A DNA stretch of 64,000 bases from Parabacteroides hominis (GTDB lineage Bacteria > Bacteroidota > Bacteroidia > Bacteroidales > Tannerellaceae), in assembly GCF_014287585.1 (NCBI RefSeq), contig NZ_JACOOJ010000004.1, forward strand, positions 124,001 to 188,000, written 5' to 3'. Each line of letters begins with the position of its first letter. Position 1 is the first letter of the stretch. The notes beneath the pieces were generated by a model. The model saw nothing but the letters and a program-made list of their open reading frames with translations, had not been told where the DNA came from and made no database searches. A program made the translations under genes and the position numbers. Below, one piece after another: positions 1 through 7,783 of the stretch.

Positions 1-473
1 TTACAGGAATTTCAATCATTGATTTACGAAATCTGAAACATTCCAATATTCAGGAAATGGAAGACGGTAGCCAATGGATTATTCTTGACAGGCAAAAGAC
101 CGGAACAACTTCGTATATCCCACTGTTGGATATTCCTAAACGTATTCTTGAAAGATACAGAAATACGGAGTTTGCCGGAACAGATGGGAAAGTTTTCAAA
201 TTACAGCACCATGTTTCTATGAACTGGCAACTGAAACGTATTGCTAAGGCTGCCGATATAGACAAACGGCTGACGTTCCATATGAGTCGTTTCTCGTTTG
301 CTACGACCGTCTGCCTGACGCAAGGTGTTCCAATAGAAAGCCTTAGCCAAATGATGGGACACCTTTCAATAAAGACTACTCAAATCTATGCGGAAGTTAC
401 CCGTACCAAAATCAATGAGGATATGACTAACCTTGCGGAACGGATTGAGGGTAAATATGAACTGGCAGAATAA
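1..473 (+). CDS. Tyrosine recombinase (integrase), C-terminal part, runs off the left edge
   Basis: The reading frame is already open at base 3 and ends at 473, so only about the last 156 residues of the catalytic domain are in the window. Visible landmarks are TGISIIDLRNL (helix that usually carries the first catalytic Arg), HMSRFSFATT (H-x-x-R), MGHLSIKTTQIYAEV (third motif) and the nucleophile Tyr in QIYAEV. This spacing is that of Bacteroides conjugative or mobilizable transposon integrases. The first catalytic Arg is not at its usual TGxR place, as is known for IntDOT-type enzymes. It probably integrates and excises the element whose mobilization genes follow at 672-2612 on the other strand. 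Family assignment is firm; the element it serves is inferred from position. Confidence 0.9.
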   Translation, partial: TGISIIDLRNLKHSNIQEMEDGSQWIILDRQKTGTTSYIPLLDIPKRILERYRNTEFAGTDGKVFKLQHHVSMNWQLKRIAKAADIDKRLTFHMSRFSFATTVCLTQGVPIESLSQMMGHLSIKTTQIYAEVTRTKINEDMTNLAERIEGKYELAE

Positions 474-671
474 GCAACTCCCAAACCAATATATTTTTTC
501 CTTTTTTTCTCTGATACACGTTCACTATATGGAAAGAATAAATAAGGCAACACTTTTTGTAAATTTACTCTTTTTCGGGACGAAAAAGGAAGAAATTTAC
601 AAAAACCGCTTGCGGCTCGGTGTTGCCGTTTTATTCTTGGAATATACCTTTGTGTTCAGAGAAAGAAAGGA

Positions 672-1085
672 TTAACTAAGATTATTCCATTGAAAATAAG
701 ATATTAGATTGGTTATCGCTATTGCGTAATTTTCGCCATCTATGGAATAAAAGCCTAACTTCTTGGCAAATGCACTGCTTTTGATGTTGGCACACTCAAT
801 GCCGATATAATTGAAACCATATTTCCGGGCTACTTCGGTCAAGAACCTAAGAAAGTGTGTTCCATGTCCTATCCGCTCTTTAATGAAACCCAATCGGGCG
901 ATAATCAGGCAATCAGGTGGAAAACGACTTTCAATCCTCCTGATACGCAAATACAAATCTACCCGGCTGTTTCTCCGGGTGGCAATTATATTATCCACCG
1001 TCAGGCAAACGAGTGATTTTCGATACTTGAACCGTTCCATCAGATAGCGGTCTATGTCGGCTCGTAGTTCTTCGTATTCAATCAT
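672..1085 (-). CDS. GNAT-like N-acetyltransferase, small
   Basis: This 137-residue protein has the shape of the GNAT fold: a central strand followed by a glycine-containing acetyl-CoA loop (LGFIKERIGHGTHFLRFL, residues about 62-80) and a C-terminal beta-bulge segment with KKLGFYSIDG. Substrate is unknown. The start codon overlaps the stop of the upstream relaxase gene by four bases, so the two are almost certainly translationally coupled. Small GNAT genes travel with mobilization modules in Bacteroides elements, but a role in transfer is not established. No signal peptide or membrane segment is visible. Confidence 0.7.
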   Translation of the reverse strand: MIEYEELRADIDRYLMERFKYRKSLVCLTVDNIIATRRNSRVDLYLRIRRIESRFPPDCLIIARLGFIKERIGHGTHFLRFLTEVARKYGFNYIGIECANIKSSAFAKKLGFYSIDGENYAIAITNLISYFQWNNLS

Positions 1086-2023
1086 CTTCTTATTCCTTTC
1101 TTCTTTTTCTTCTTACGTTTCTGTGCCTGTAATTCTTCCGCTAATGTTGCATCGTAGCTGCTGCCATCTCCCAATGAAAAGATAGATAACAGAGAATCGC
1201 CGCTCTTATTATCTCCCTGATTAAAAGAATGATACTCATTTCGCTTGCTATCAATATTGCAAGAAATCATGTTTTCTTTTTCACCGGATTGGAATACTTC
1301 TTTTTTATTTTCGCCAGTAAAATGTTGTTTTGGTTCTTTCAAATCTTGTTCCTGTAATTCAATCTGTTCGGAAATAGAACCGTTCTTCATGGTATTGGCA
1401 TACTCAAAGGATTCTGATAATTGGCGGTTATAGCCGAACAGTTTATCAAATCCTTGCTCTGCCTGTTGGAACAGGTTCACACGGTCAAAACCACCTTTGA
1501 TAACTCCGTTCTTGGTGTTCTTGTGGTTGGTTAGTGGAGATAGCTTCTTTTTATTAGCTTGGTCTTTCCGGCTCACAATCAAATGGCAGTGCATATTCAG
1601 TTCGTTATCGGAACGGCTACGGTCAAAATGTATCTTCCCGTAAAACTTTATATCCGCTTCGGATAGTCCTTTGTTGAAGTTCTTGGCGTATTCAGGAATA
1701 AAGACTTCCCGAATATACCGTTTCATTGCTTCGGCTTTCTCTTGTTCAGTATTCCCCATTGCCCGAAGTTCACTTTCCGATGGGCTGACATGGATGGCAA
1801 AAAACTTTGCATCCGTTTTCAACAGTTGCCCGATATTATTATCTATATCCTTAATAACCTTTGATTTGTAGATATTATCATCCGTCAGGTTGAAAAAGCC
1901 ATCGGTATAGATACCCTTTTCCATCCGTTCCAAATCTTCATGCTCCATATATGAAGCTAATTGGCGGCTACTTCCTGCATTGTTGTATGTTCCGCTTGAT
2001 GGTGGGGCAAAATCTATGTGCAT
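1082..2023 (-). CDS. Relaxase / mobilization protein (BtgB- or DUF5712-like)
   Basis: A 313-residue protein that should nick the element's oriT and lead strand transfer with the help of a conjugative element in the same cell. The central region contains KIHFDR (residues about 131-136) and NMHCHLIVS (143-151), an HxH metal-binding motif of HUH relaxases. Tyr residues near the N-terminus (for example residue 13 or 25) are candidates for the nicking nucleophile. The tail is very basic (run of Lys near residues 302-310), suited to DNA contact. It lies 4 bp after the BtgA-like gene and overlaps the downstream GNAT gene. A truncated relative is fused to a patatin-like segment at 7784-8749. The exact family name is from memory; relaxase function is well supported. 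Confidence 0.8.
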   Translation of the reverse strand: MHIDFAPPSSGTYNNAGSSRQLASYMEHEDLERMEKGIYTDGFFNLTDDNIYKSKVIKDIDNNIGQLLKTDAKFFAIHVSPSESELRAMGNTEQEKAEAMKRYIREVFIPEYAKNFNKGLSEADIKFYGKIHFDRSRSDNELNMHCHLIVSRKDQANKKKLSPLTNHKNTKNGVIKGGFDRVNLFQQAEQGFDKLFGYNRQLSESFEYANTMKNGSISEQIELQEQDLKEPKQHFTGENKKEVFQSGEKENMISCNIDSKRNEYHSFNQGDNKSGDSLLSIFSLGDGSSYDATLAEELQAQKRKKKKKKGIRR

Positions 2024-2027
2024 GGTT

Positions 2028-2612
2028 CTATGTGTTTATCAGATTAATGATTTCCGCTTTTAAGTTCTCTTTCCGTTTGCTATCCATTACTCCACAAGCG
2101 GACAGTTCCGAATAGAGTTGTATCAGTTGAAGTAGCTTCTTGTAATCCCGTTGGTGTATTTGATAGAGTGCGTTTAGTTGCTTCCCTTGTTGGTTGATTA
2201 TATCGGCATGTTTGCCAAATTGCTCACTTACTTTTTGTAGTACGGCTGTTTGTTTCCCCTGACTGGATTCCAGCCACGAAAGAATAAGTGTTTCCAATGT
2301 CTTGCCAATGGTATCAAACCGAACTGCAATAGAATTAGCGGTTCGTATCATGGGATTCAGTTGTTCCTCCTCGTAGTGTCGGATGAAGCGGATAATATCG
2401 TCCTGCCGTTTGTTAATTTTCGCCAGTTCCGATTTTACGGATTCCGGTGATTCCGATGGGTTGATACAGGCTTTATCAATATAGACAAATGCCAACCGGA
2501 CTATTTCCCCTTTTTTCATCGAATAGCGTTTACAGAGCTTATCTATTAACTTACTCGTTAGTCGGTCTATTCCGATGGTGGTAAGTGTGGGTATATTATT
2601 GGTCTTATCCAT
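2028..2612 (-). CDS. BfmA/BtgA family mobilization accessory protein
   Basis: This 194-residue protein begins with a ribbon-helix-helix-like segment (TIGIDRLTSKLIDKLCKRY then EIVRLAFVYID, residues about 12-46) and continues as long amphipathic helices, probably coiled coil. That layout fits the BtgA/BfmA oriT-binding partners of Bacteroides mobilizable plasmids and transposons. It is first in a tight operon with the relaxase (4-bp gap) and the GNAT gene. The hairpin-rich stretch immediately upstream (2690-2860) is the likely binding site. It is expected to form the relaxosome at oriT. Family call is moderately strong; DNA-binding specificity is inference. Confidence 0.75.
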   Translation of the reverse strand: MDKTNNIPTLTTIGIDRLTSKLIDKLCKRYSMKKGEIVRLAFVYIDKACINPSESPESVKSELAKINKRQDDIIRFIRHYEEEQLNPMIRTANSIAVRFDTIGKTLETLILSWLESSQGKQTAVLQKVSEQFGKHADIINQQGKQLNALYQIHQRDYKKLLQLIQLYSELSACGVMDSKRKENLKAEIINLINT

Positions 2613-2689
2613 GATTATAACTTTTTTATAAAGAAAGTGATATTCATTCAGTTGATTATAAGCGAAATACGTTTTCGACTTATAATCAC

Positions 2690-2860
2690 TGTTATAAACG
2701 GTTACGAATGTAACCTCTTAAAGCCGAAGGCTTTGCCCCGCAGGGCAAGAGGGAGAACAGGACAAAGTCCAGTTCCCTCTTGCTTCATTTAGCGAAACGA
2801 GCCGAGCCACAAGGCGAGGCGGTTTCTGCTAAATGGGGAGCGGTGGCACATCATCAGGCG
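2690..2860. other. Candidate origin of transfer (oriT), hairpin-rich
   Basis: This noncoding stretch between the BtgA-like gene and an HTH gene contains three nested or adjacent inverted repeats: AAGCC-GAA-GGCTT (2721-2733), TTGCCC-cgca-GGGCAA (2733-2748) and an arm CAAGAGGGA at 2746 paired with TCCCTCTTG ending at 2782, extended inwards by GGAC/GTCC. It lies directly upstream of the mobilization operon, where oriT sits in this type of element. No nick site can be read from sequence alone, and part of the structure could act in regulation instead. Confidence 0.45.
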
Positions 2861-2866
2861 GTAACA

Positions 2867-3217
2867 TTACCCGTCTTGTTTTGCAGTGGTTTGCTTATCG
2901 AGTTGGTTTTCCTTTTTGAACCGTTCATAGGTCTTACTTTCGGCATTTTCTTGAATAAATGTCCGGATGTCTGCTGCACGGTAATAGGTCTTATGGCTTA
3001 TCGTGAAATAAGGGAGTTTGCCACTTACCCGATACCGTTGCAGGGTTCGGAAAGATACTTTTAGCAGGAAAGCTAAATCCTGATTGTCGAGTATCTTATC
3101 ATTTTCGTCCAATACCTTGTCAGTATTGATAAGCGATTTCAGGTCTTGCCCGATTTCAGAGAGTTTTTTAGATAGTCGTTCCATCCACTTGTCGAAGTTT
3201 TCGTTGTCTATATACAT
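2867..3217 (-). CDS. Helix-turn-helix (excisionase-like) DNA-binding protein
   Basis: A 116-residue protein with a central winged-helix/MerR-like HTH (residues about 40-92): LDNQDLAFLLKVSFRTLQRY, then GKLPYFTISHKTYYRAADI. This matches the helix_turn_helix_17 / Xis-like proteins found in nearly all Bacteroides integrative elements, where they help excision or regulate mobilization. The N-terminal 40 residues look helical. It is transcribed alone, away from oriT. Which of the two roles it has cannot be read from sequence. Confidence 0.75.
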   Translation of the reverse strand: MYIDNENFDKWMERLSKKLSEIGQDLKSLINTDKVLDENDKILDNQDLAFLLKVSFRTLQRYRVSGKLPYFTISHKTYYRAADIRTFIQENAESKTYERFKKENQLDKQTTAKQDG

Positions 3218-3284
3218 TTTGCTTCATTTTTTAGTTGAACATTAAGTTTTCCAATCGATTGATGAAGCAAAGGACGGAAGAATA

Positions 3285-3324
3285 AGGAAATAAAAATAGA
3301 GGAGTCCGGTATTGACCCCTCTAT
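3285..3324 (-). terminator. Rho-independent terminator after the RteC-like gene
   Basis: The arms ATAGAGGAGTC (3296-3306) and GACCCCTCTAT (3314-3324) form an 11-bp stem with one G-T pair and a 7-nt loop. Read on the minus strand it is followed by a U-rich run (complement of the A-run at 3292-3296), just downstream of the gene ending at 3365. Confidence 0.6.
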
Positions 3325-3364
3325 ATTATAAATGCAAATTATTATTTATCAACCTGTTGCAAAA

Positions 3365-3832
3365 TCATCTTTTTTCATCTTTATTTTTCAGTACTTCCGC
3401 TTGTCGTTTCTTATATTCTTTAATAAGGACGGCTTTTAAAGCATCCAATGTTTTGGTGAGATTACATGATTTGCGTTTGAATAGTTCGTTTTGACGGTCA
3501 TAGATACCGTTAAAACTAAATCCGAAAGCCTGTTCAAAGACATCCGAAAAAGCAATGATAGTTGGATGCTTGCCTGTGTTGTCGGTGATGCCACCCAACA
3601 GCATCAGGGCTGAAAGAATTTCGGTCATACCCATGATTCCGAGATTAGGAAACTTAGGTATAACCGATAAAGGTGATTCAAATGTCAATGGAGTTGCCGA
3701 AGGAAACGATTTGGGATGTGTGATTTTGAAATTTAGTAGTTCCTGTTCTGCGTTAATAATCGCCAGTGTCTTTTGTAAGAACCGCTTTTTAAGCGCATTT
3801 TTCCCCCTGCCCGTAAAGAGATGCTGTTTCAA
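3365..3832 (-). CDS. RteC C-terminal-domain-like protein
   Basis: A 155-residue protein. Its second half (IMGMTEILSALMLLGG, then a helix ending FEQAFGF, then RKSCNLTKTLDALKAVL) follows the pattern of the C-terminal domain of RteC-type regulators from CTnDOT-like elements: a helix-turn-helix-like block with a tail containing R-K...T..LD.L...L. The usual N-terminal half of RteC (whole protein near 280 residues) is absent. The first 30 residues are basic. In CTnDOT RteC activates excision genes, so a regulatory role in this element is plausible. It overlaps the preceding small gene by 44 bp in another frame, which may be coupling or an old frameshift. Confidence in the family is moderate. Confidence 0.5.
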   Translation of the reverse strand: MKQHLFTGRGKNALKKRFLQKTLAIINAEQELLNFKITHPKSFPSATPLTFESPLSVIPKFPNLGIMGMTEILSALMLLGGITDNTGKHPTIIAFSDVFEQAFGFSFNGIYDRQNELFKRKSCNLTKTLDALKAVLIKEYKKRQAEVLKNKDEKR

Positions 3833-4016
3833 GTGAAGCTATCTCAATACGGGTAGCTACAAGAATCCGGTAAGTAGTTGAATAATCCTCTCCATCCCCC
3901 ACAATTCTTATTTGTTCGACAAATTCACCATAGGCATTTTGCATTTCTTGGTTAGTTACTTTCTGTGAGGTTTCAGACAATAGTCCAAATATCCTCGTTT
4001 GTAATAAATCATTCAT
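3789..4016 (-). CDS. Small hypothetical protein overlapping the RteC-like gene
   Basis: From the Met at 4016 this frame encodes 75 residues beginning MNDLLQTRIF. An earlier Met at 4094 would lengthen it, but the added residues are of low complexity and overlap the upstream gene. It is acidic and predicted helical, with no motif I recognise. Its last 44 bp overlap the start of the RteC-like gene in another frame. It may be the detached N-terminal half of that protein, or an independent small gene. Function unknown. Confidence 0.35.
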   Translation of the reverse strand: MNDLLQTRIFGLLSETSQKVTNQEMQNAYGEFVEQIRIVGDGEDYSTTYRILVATRIEIASLETASLYGQGEKCA

Positions 4017-4086
4017 AAGCAATCTTTTTAGAGTAAATGAATTGATTATGAAAAATGCATTTTTCAAATTGATAGAGAATCTATTT

Positions 4087-4857
4087 TTAATCAATTTTCA
4101 ACAACTTAGTAAATCGGGATTCTACGCATATGCTCATATCTGTTGTTAAAAATTTGCCATTAAAAAAAACTGAAAATATAGTGGCTGGAGTAGGTACGGC
4201 TTGTGCCTGTTCCATTGTTTCCAACTTTATTACTTTTAGTGGAATATTATGTTCTTGTGCTAACACCCAGAGAGAACCATTTACATAGTAATCTGTAAAA
4301 GGACAACGATTTGTGTAATATACAACCAGTCCATTCTTTTCTTCACACTCTCCACTCTTTACACATTCCTTAAAAGATGGCGGCGGTGCATTATTATCGA
4401 ATTTCAGCCCTAAGAGTGAAAATCCGTTTGGCAAATTTTCAATAATATTGAATCCTTGTTTAAGTAACCATTTTGTATCACTCATAAAGTGAAACTTTTT
4501 TGTTCCAACAACCGTAACCAAACCATTTTTACCTTGTGTTTTTGCATCCTCAATAGCGGATTGAAGCAATGCTTTAGCGTGCCCATTTCCCTTATATTGT
4601 CCTGATACCCAAAAGCAATTTATCATCAAATAATTGGAAGCATCAACCGGAATCCAAGCCTTTTCAGCAGGGACATATTCTATAAAAACTTTTGCTCGTG
4701 CATCTAATCGTCTGAAAATATATCCATTATCAAACTCTTTTTTTAGCCATGCTTTTTTCATTTCATAGCCTTTTAAACATTTTTTATCGGAAAATGCACA
4801 GCAGATATGTTCTGTATCTATATTTTCTTTTGTAAGTGTAATGTATTTTGTTTCCAT
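4087..4857 (-). CDS. GNAT acetyltransferase with C-terminal YoaP-like domain
   Basis: A 256-residue protein in two parts. Residues about 1-145 form a GNAT domain with the acetyl-CoA loop at VSGQYKGNGHAKALL. After a short Cys-containing linker (VKSGECEEKNGL) comes a YoaP-like thioredoxin-fold region with YTNRCPFTDYYV, containing a single Cys, and a cis-Pro-like VPTPATIF. YoaP-type proteins are acetyltransferases of unknown substrate. It is last in a four-gene minus-strand run with an AraC/GyrI regulator, a zinc-ribbon protein and a radical SAM protein (3-bp gap to the latter), so it may act on the same small molecule or damaged target. Domain call strong, function unknown. Confidence 0.8.
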   Translation of the reverse strand: METKYITLTKENIDTEHICCAFSDKKCLKGYEMKKAWLKKEFDNGYIFRRLDARAKVFIEYVPAEKAWIPVDASNYLMINCFWVSGQYKGNGHAKALLQSAIEDAKTQGKNGLVTVVGTKKFHFMSDTKWLLKQGFNIIENLPNGFSLLGLKFDNNAPPPSFKECVKSGECEEKNGLVVYYTNRCPFTDYYVNGSLWVLAQEHNIPLKVIKLETMEQAQAVPTPATIFSVFFNGKFLTTDMSICVESRFTKLLKID

Positions 4858-4860
4858 GAC

Positions 4861-5730
4861 TTAGAATAATGATGGTTGTTCATATATTTTAGGCTCGTAA
4901 AATCTCATTTTAGTTTCTATCCCCAATTTGATACATAGGTTATAGAATACATCTGACAGTTTCTTATAATCGTAACTGTAACAATCATATCGTTCACCAA
5001 ATGCTGATTGATATTTAGCTTTTATTGTGGGGAACTGATTGTCTAATGCCATATAGAAATATTCTCGTGACCCTTTTCGGAGTGTCACACCAAACATAGG
5101 TAGTATATAAGATACACCCGAATCCTTTGCTTGTCTGATTATTGTTTCTATATTTTCTATTGTATCATTGATAAAAGGTAATATAGGCATTAATGTAACT
5201 CCTGTATAAACACCTTTGCCTGCTAACACTTTCATCGCATTATAACGCTCCGATGTGGGTGGTGCATTAGGTTCAATTTTTTTTGCAAGCGAATCTGTTG
5301 CACTGGTTATTGTAAAACTTACGGCTGCATACGTTTTTGATATTTCCTGCAAAATATCTATATCACGCTCTACTAAATTACTTTTGGTTATTATATGGAC
5401 TGGGAATTTATATGAAGCAATAATTTGTAGAGCATTCCGGGTTAATTGCAGTTCTCTTTCCATTGGCATATATGGGTCATTCATAGAACCTGTACCTATG
5501 GTAGCTCTGTTTTTACGTTTACTTTGTAATTCCTTTGTCAGTAATTCTAAAGCGTTTTGCTTAACTAATATTTGCGATATATCTCCAACTCTGTAACATT
5601 CGCTTCGTGTATCACAATAGATACACCCGTGTTGGCATCCCCTATACAAATTCATGTTGTAAGTAATGCCAAACCAAGTATCTTGTTCCCTTAGTTTCGA
5701 TAGAATTGATTTTGTTTCAATATATCGCAT
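4861..5730 (-). CDS. SPL-family radical SAM protein
   Basis: A 289-residue protein with the radical SAM cluster motif C-x3-C-x2-C as GCQHGCIYCD (Cys 32, 36, 39), which binds a [4Fe-4S] cluster and S-adenosylmethionine. The order after it (GTGSMNDPYMPME, then ITKSNLVERD, then a conserved T-x-S-x-T strand) is that of the spore photoproduct lyase-like SPL family, whose non-sporulating members have unknown reactions. It sits 3 bp before the GNAT-YoaP gene and 7 bp after the zinc-ribbon gene. Whether it repairs DNA or modifies a metabolite is not visible. Confidence 0.85.
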   Translation of the reverse strand: MRYIETKSILSKLREQDTWFGITYNMNLYRGCQHGCIYCDTRSECYRVGDISQILVKQNALELLTKELQSKRKNRATIGTGSMNDPYMPMERELQLTRNALQIIASYKFPVHIITKSNLVERDIDILQEISKTYAAVSFTITSATDSLAKKIEPNAPPTSERYNAMKVLAGKGVYTGVTLMPILPFINDTIENIETIIRQAKDSGVSYILPMFGVTLRKGSREYFYMALDNQFPTIKAKYQSAFGERYDCYSYDYKKLSDVFYNLCIKLGIETKMRFYEPKIYEQPSLF

Positions 5731-5737
5731 AATCTTT

Positions 5738-6013
5738 TTATTGTACTTTCCAACGTTTAAGTGTTGGAAAGTAAATTTTCATATTTGTAATAGCGTCCTC
5801 TTTAGTATAAACTACCTCAGAATCTTTGTTAAACTCATCTACAAATTGCGCACAATGCTCTATCATTTGCTCCATTGTGCAATCCATCGTAAATGCTCCG
5901 TCCTTAAAACAATAGCAGCAATATTCCTCATTTCTGCTTCCATCAGAGTTTGTTCCTAACTCGTCCTGATTTTGTAGCGGCATTCCGCAACTTTGGCAAT
6001 ACTTGTTCTCCAT
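5738..6013 (-). CDS. Zinc-ribbon protein
   Basis: A 91-residue protein with an N-terminal zinc ribbon: CQSCGMP (Cys 6 and 9) and a second knuckle EEYCCYCFKDG about 24 residues later. The remainder is helical with two further Cys in TMDCTMEQM and EHCAQF. This matches the putative zinc-ribbon domain family often found beside AraC/GyrI regulators and acetyltransferases. It is second in the operon, 7 bp after the regulator. Function is unknown; a regulatory or metal-sensing role is a guess. Confidence 0.8.
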   Translation of the reverse strand: MENKYCQSCGMPLQNQDELGTNSDGSRNEEYCCYCFKDGAFTMDCTMEQMIEHCAQFVDEFNKDSEVVYTKEDAITNMKIYFPTLKRWKVQ

Positions 6014-6020
6014 AAATGTT

Positions 6021-6863
6021 CTATTTTATTGGCATATAAATTTTTGTAATGTTTTCTTTGCTATTTTCAGTTCTATAACTAATATATTCTTCAAAAGCCA
6101 TCCCATGCCGTATGGTGTGTTCAAAATTCACACTAATATTGTTATATAACTCTTGTAGCCCTGAACAACTCCCCTTTAACGTGTAAACCGCATACTTACC
6201 TTGTTGCAACCGAATTGTTCCAAACTCTCCAGTTGGAACAATCTTTTTTTTCACCGATGCACAAGCATAAAATCGGCATTGGTTATAGTTAGTTACGTTT
6301 GGGTCATCAAAACTCAATCCGATAAAACGAGTTTCAAGTGTTAAGGCTTGATTGTCTTTTAAAAACAGCATCAATTTATTCCATGCTATTTCATAAGGCT
6401 CTGCTTCACCATACTTTCCAAATATGCGAATATAGACCAACTCCAATCCTTCAAAATAGCATATTTCGGCTTGAAGACTACTTCTATTTCCACTACTTTG
6501 TACGTAGCCCTCTAATCGAGATTGTAACTCATTAATGTATGCTTTAGGAGATATACCAAACTGTTTCTTAAATGCTTTTGAAAAAGACTGTGGATTATCA
6601 TATCCTACCATTGATGACAATGTTGTCAAGCTCATTTCTTCGGTTTGCATATATAGTACAGCCCGTTCAATACGTTGCCTTGCCACATAAGTATATAATG
6701 ATTCATTTAGGGCAGAACGCATAATACGAAGTAATTGCCTTTGAGATACGTTTATTTTATCGGCAATGACATCCAACTGTAAAGGCAAATGCAGATTTGC
6801 ACTGATATAATCAATAACCTGATTAACCTTTTGCTGATATATGTTTTCAGTACTATTTCTCAT
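6021..6863 (-). CDS. AraC-family regulator with GyrI-like ligand-binding domain
   Basis: Residues about 10-105 hold the two AraC helix-turn-helices, ending in the signature PQSFSKAFKKQFGISPKAY. Residues 125 to the end form a GyrI-like small-molecule-binding domain (LELVYIRIFGKYGEA ... GTIRLQQGKYAVYTLKGS). This is the Rob-type layout: an inducer binds the C-terminal half. I start it at the ATG at 6863 because a TTG start at 6884 would lie in the promoter -7 box. It heads the operon with the zinc-ribbon, radical SAM and GNAT-YoaP genes and most likely controls it. Inducer unknown. Confidence 0.88.
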   Translation of the reverse strand: MRNSTENIYQQKVNQVIDYISANLHLPLQLDVIADKINVSQRQLLRIMRSALNESLYTYVARQRIERAVLYMQTEEMSLTTLSSMVGYDNPQSFSKAFKKQFGISPKAYINELQSRLEGYVQSSGNRSSLQAEICYFEGLELVYIRIFGKYGEAEPYEIAWNKLMLFLKDNQALTLETRFIGLSFDDPNVTNYNQCRFYACASVKKKIVPTGEFGTIRLQQGKYAVYTLKGSCSGLQELYNNISVNFEHTIRHGMAFEEYISYRTENSKENITKIYMPIK

Positions 6864-6881
6864 TGCTTCTGTTATTTGCAA

Positions 6882-6909
6882 CAAAATTACTCATTTTGCT
6901 ATGAGCAAA
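6882..6909 (-). promoter_or_regulatory. Promoter of the AraC-led operon
   Basis: On the minus strand TAATTTTG (6882-6889) matches the Bacteroidetes -7 consensus TAnnTTTG, with a TTTG (6906-6909) upstream at a somewhat short 16-nt spacing. It lies about 20 bp before the chosen ATG. Confidence 0.4.
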
Positions 6910-7055
6910 TGTTGTCCAATCTCGCCAAATTAATATTTTATTCCCAAAGGAGAAAATATATTAGAAAATAATCGTACTTTTGTGAGAAAGTTATTTGAAG
7001 CAATGGAAAAACACAGCAGACTAAAGAAGTTCGCTCGTTTCTATATCGTTACCCA

Positions 7056-7430
7056 TTGTTCTTTCTTTTTCTTCTAAATATCTATTTATCAATAGATAAA
7101 ACTAAAATATTCTACTGCTTCACCGGACTTTCATATATTGACATATGCGAACTAACCCGTGACAATATACGTGTGGCATTTGACGATAATTTGTGGATTA
7201 TAAAGAAGCGGCACAAAACAAAAGTAACATCGAATATCCGTTTGCTGGATATTCCTAAAGCTATCCTAAATAAATACGAGGGGAAATTAAAAAATGGTAT
7301 GTTGTTGCCTGTTATCAGCAATCAAAAGACAAATGATTATTTGAAAGAAATTGCCATCGTGTGCGGTATTGATAAAAATATGACATTTCACCTTGCAAGG
7401 CACACGTTTGCAACTACTATTATATTATGA
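7056..7430 (+). pseudogene. Tyrosine recombinase remnant (truncated at both ends)
   Basis: The frame encodes the first half of an integrase catalytic domain: YCFTGLSYIDICEL, then a strand WIIKKRHKT, RLLDIPKAIL, and HLARHTFATT (H-x-x-R). It stops immediately after ATTIIL. The third motif (MLGH...) and the nucleophile Tyr are missing, and nothing before the FTG helix is recognisable, so the N-terminal SAM-like and core-binding domains are gone. It resembles the recombinase at the left edge and belongs to a second, decayed element. It cannot be an active recombinase. Confidence 0.85.
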
Positions 7431-7783
7431 CTTATTTAACTGTAATACAGATTATTATGAAAGTCATTTTTGAAAAGGGTAACGGTTTAGCAACGTGTAG
7501 CCTACCTTTGTCTGCTTCAAATTACATCATCTCAAAAAACACATTACAAAGATAGACTTTCCTTTTATAATATACAACTGTTGGGTATATATAAAACAGG
7601 CATCGCATATACTCTTGAAGCACAACATACATAAAAAGTCACTTTAGAAGATAAGTCTTGATTCAAATCAAGACTTATCTTCTTTTTAGCGCATATTTTT
7701 GCATAATATTTCTTTATCAATAATACACAGTGTTGGATATTTGCTAAAGAAACACTATTAGTTGAAAACAAATATACAGTCTT
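7431..7783. other. Noncoding stretch between integrase remnant and chimera
   Basis: No coding region is supported. It contains GGGTAACGGTTTAGCAAC at 7477-7494, which recurs with two changes at 15908-15925, and the strong hairpin at 7648-7687. The A+T content is high. Confidence 0.5.
7648..7687 (+). terminator. Rho-independent terminator
   Basis: A perfect stem AAGATAAGTCTTGAT / ATCAAGACTTATCTT with a 4-nt loop is followed by CTTTTT on the plus strand. It would end transcription from the integrase remnant side before the chimeric gene. Confidence 0.75.

Noticed and set aside
433..675. 80-codon frame after the integrase
   Set aside because: Overlaps the integrase end, low-complexity sequence and no motif; treated as noncoding.
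7003..7077. 24-codon frame MEKHSRLKKF before the integrase remnant
   Set aside because: Too short, no likeness to integrase N-termini; only a promoter-like TACTTTTG precedes it.
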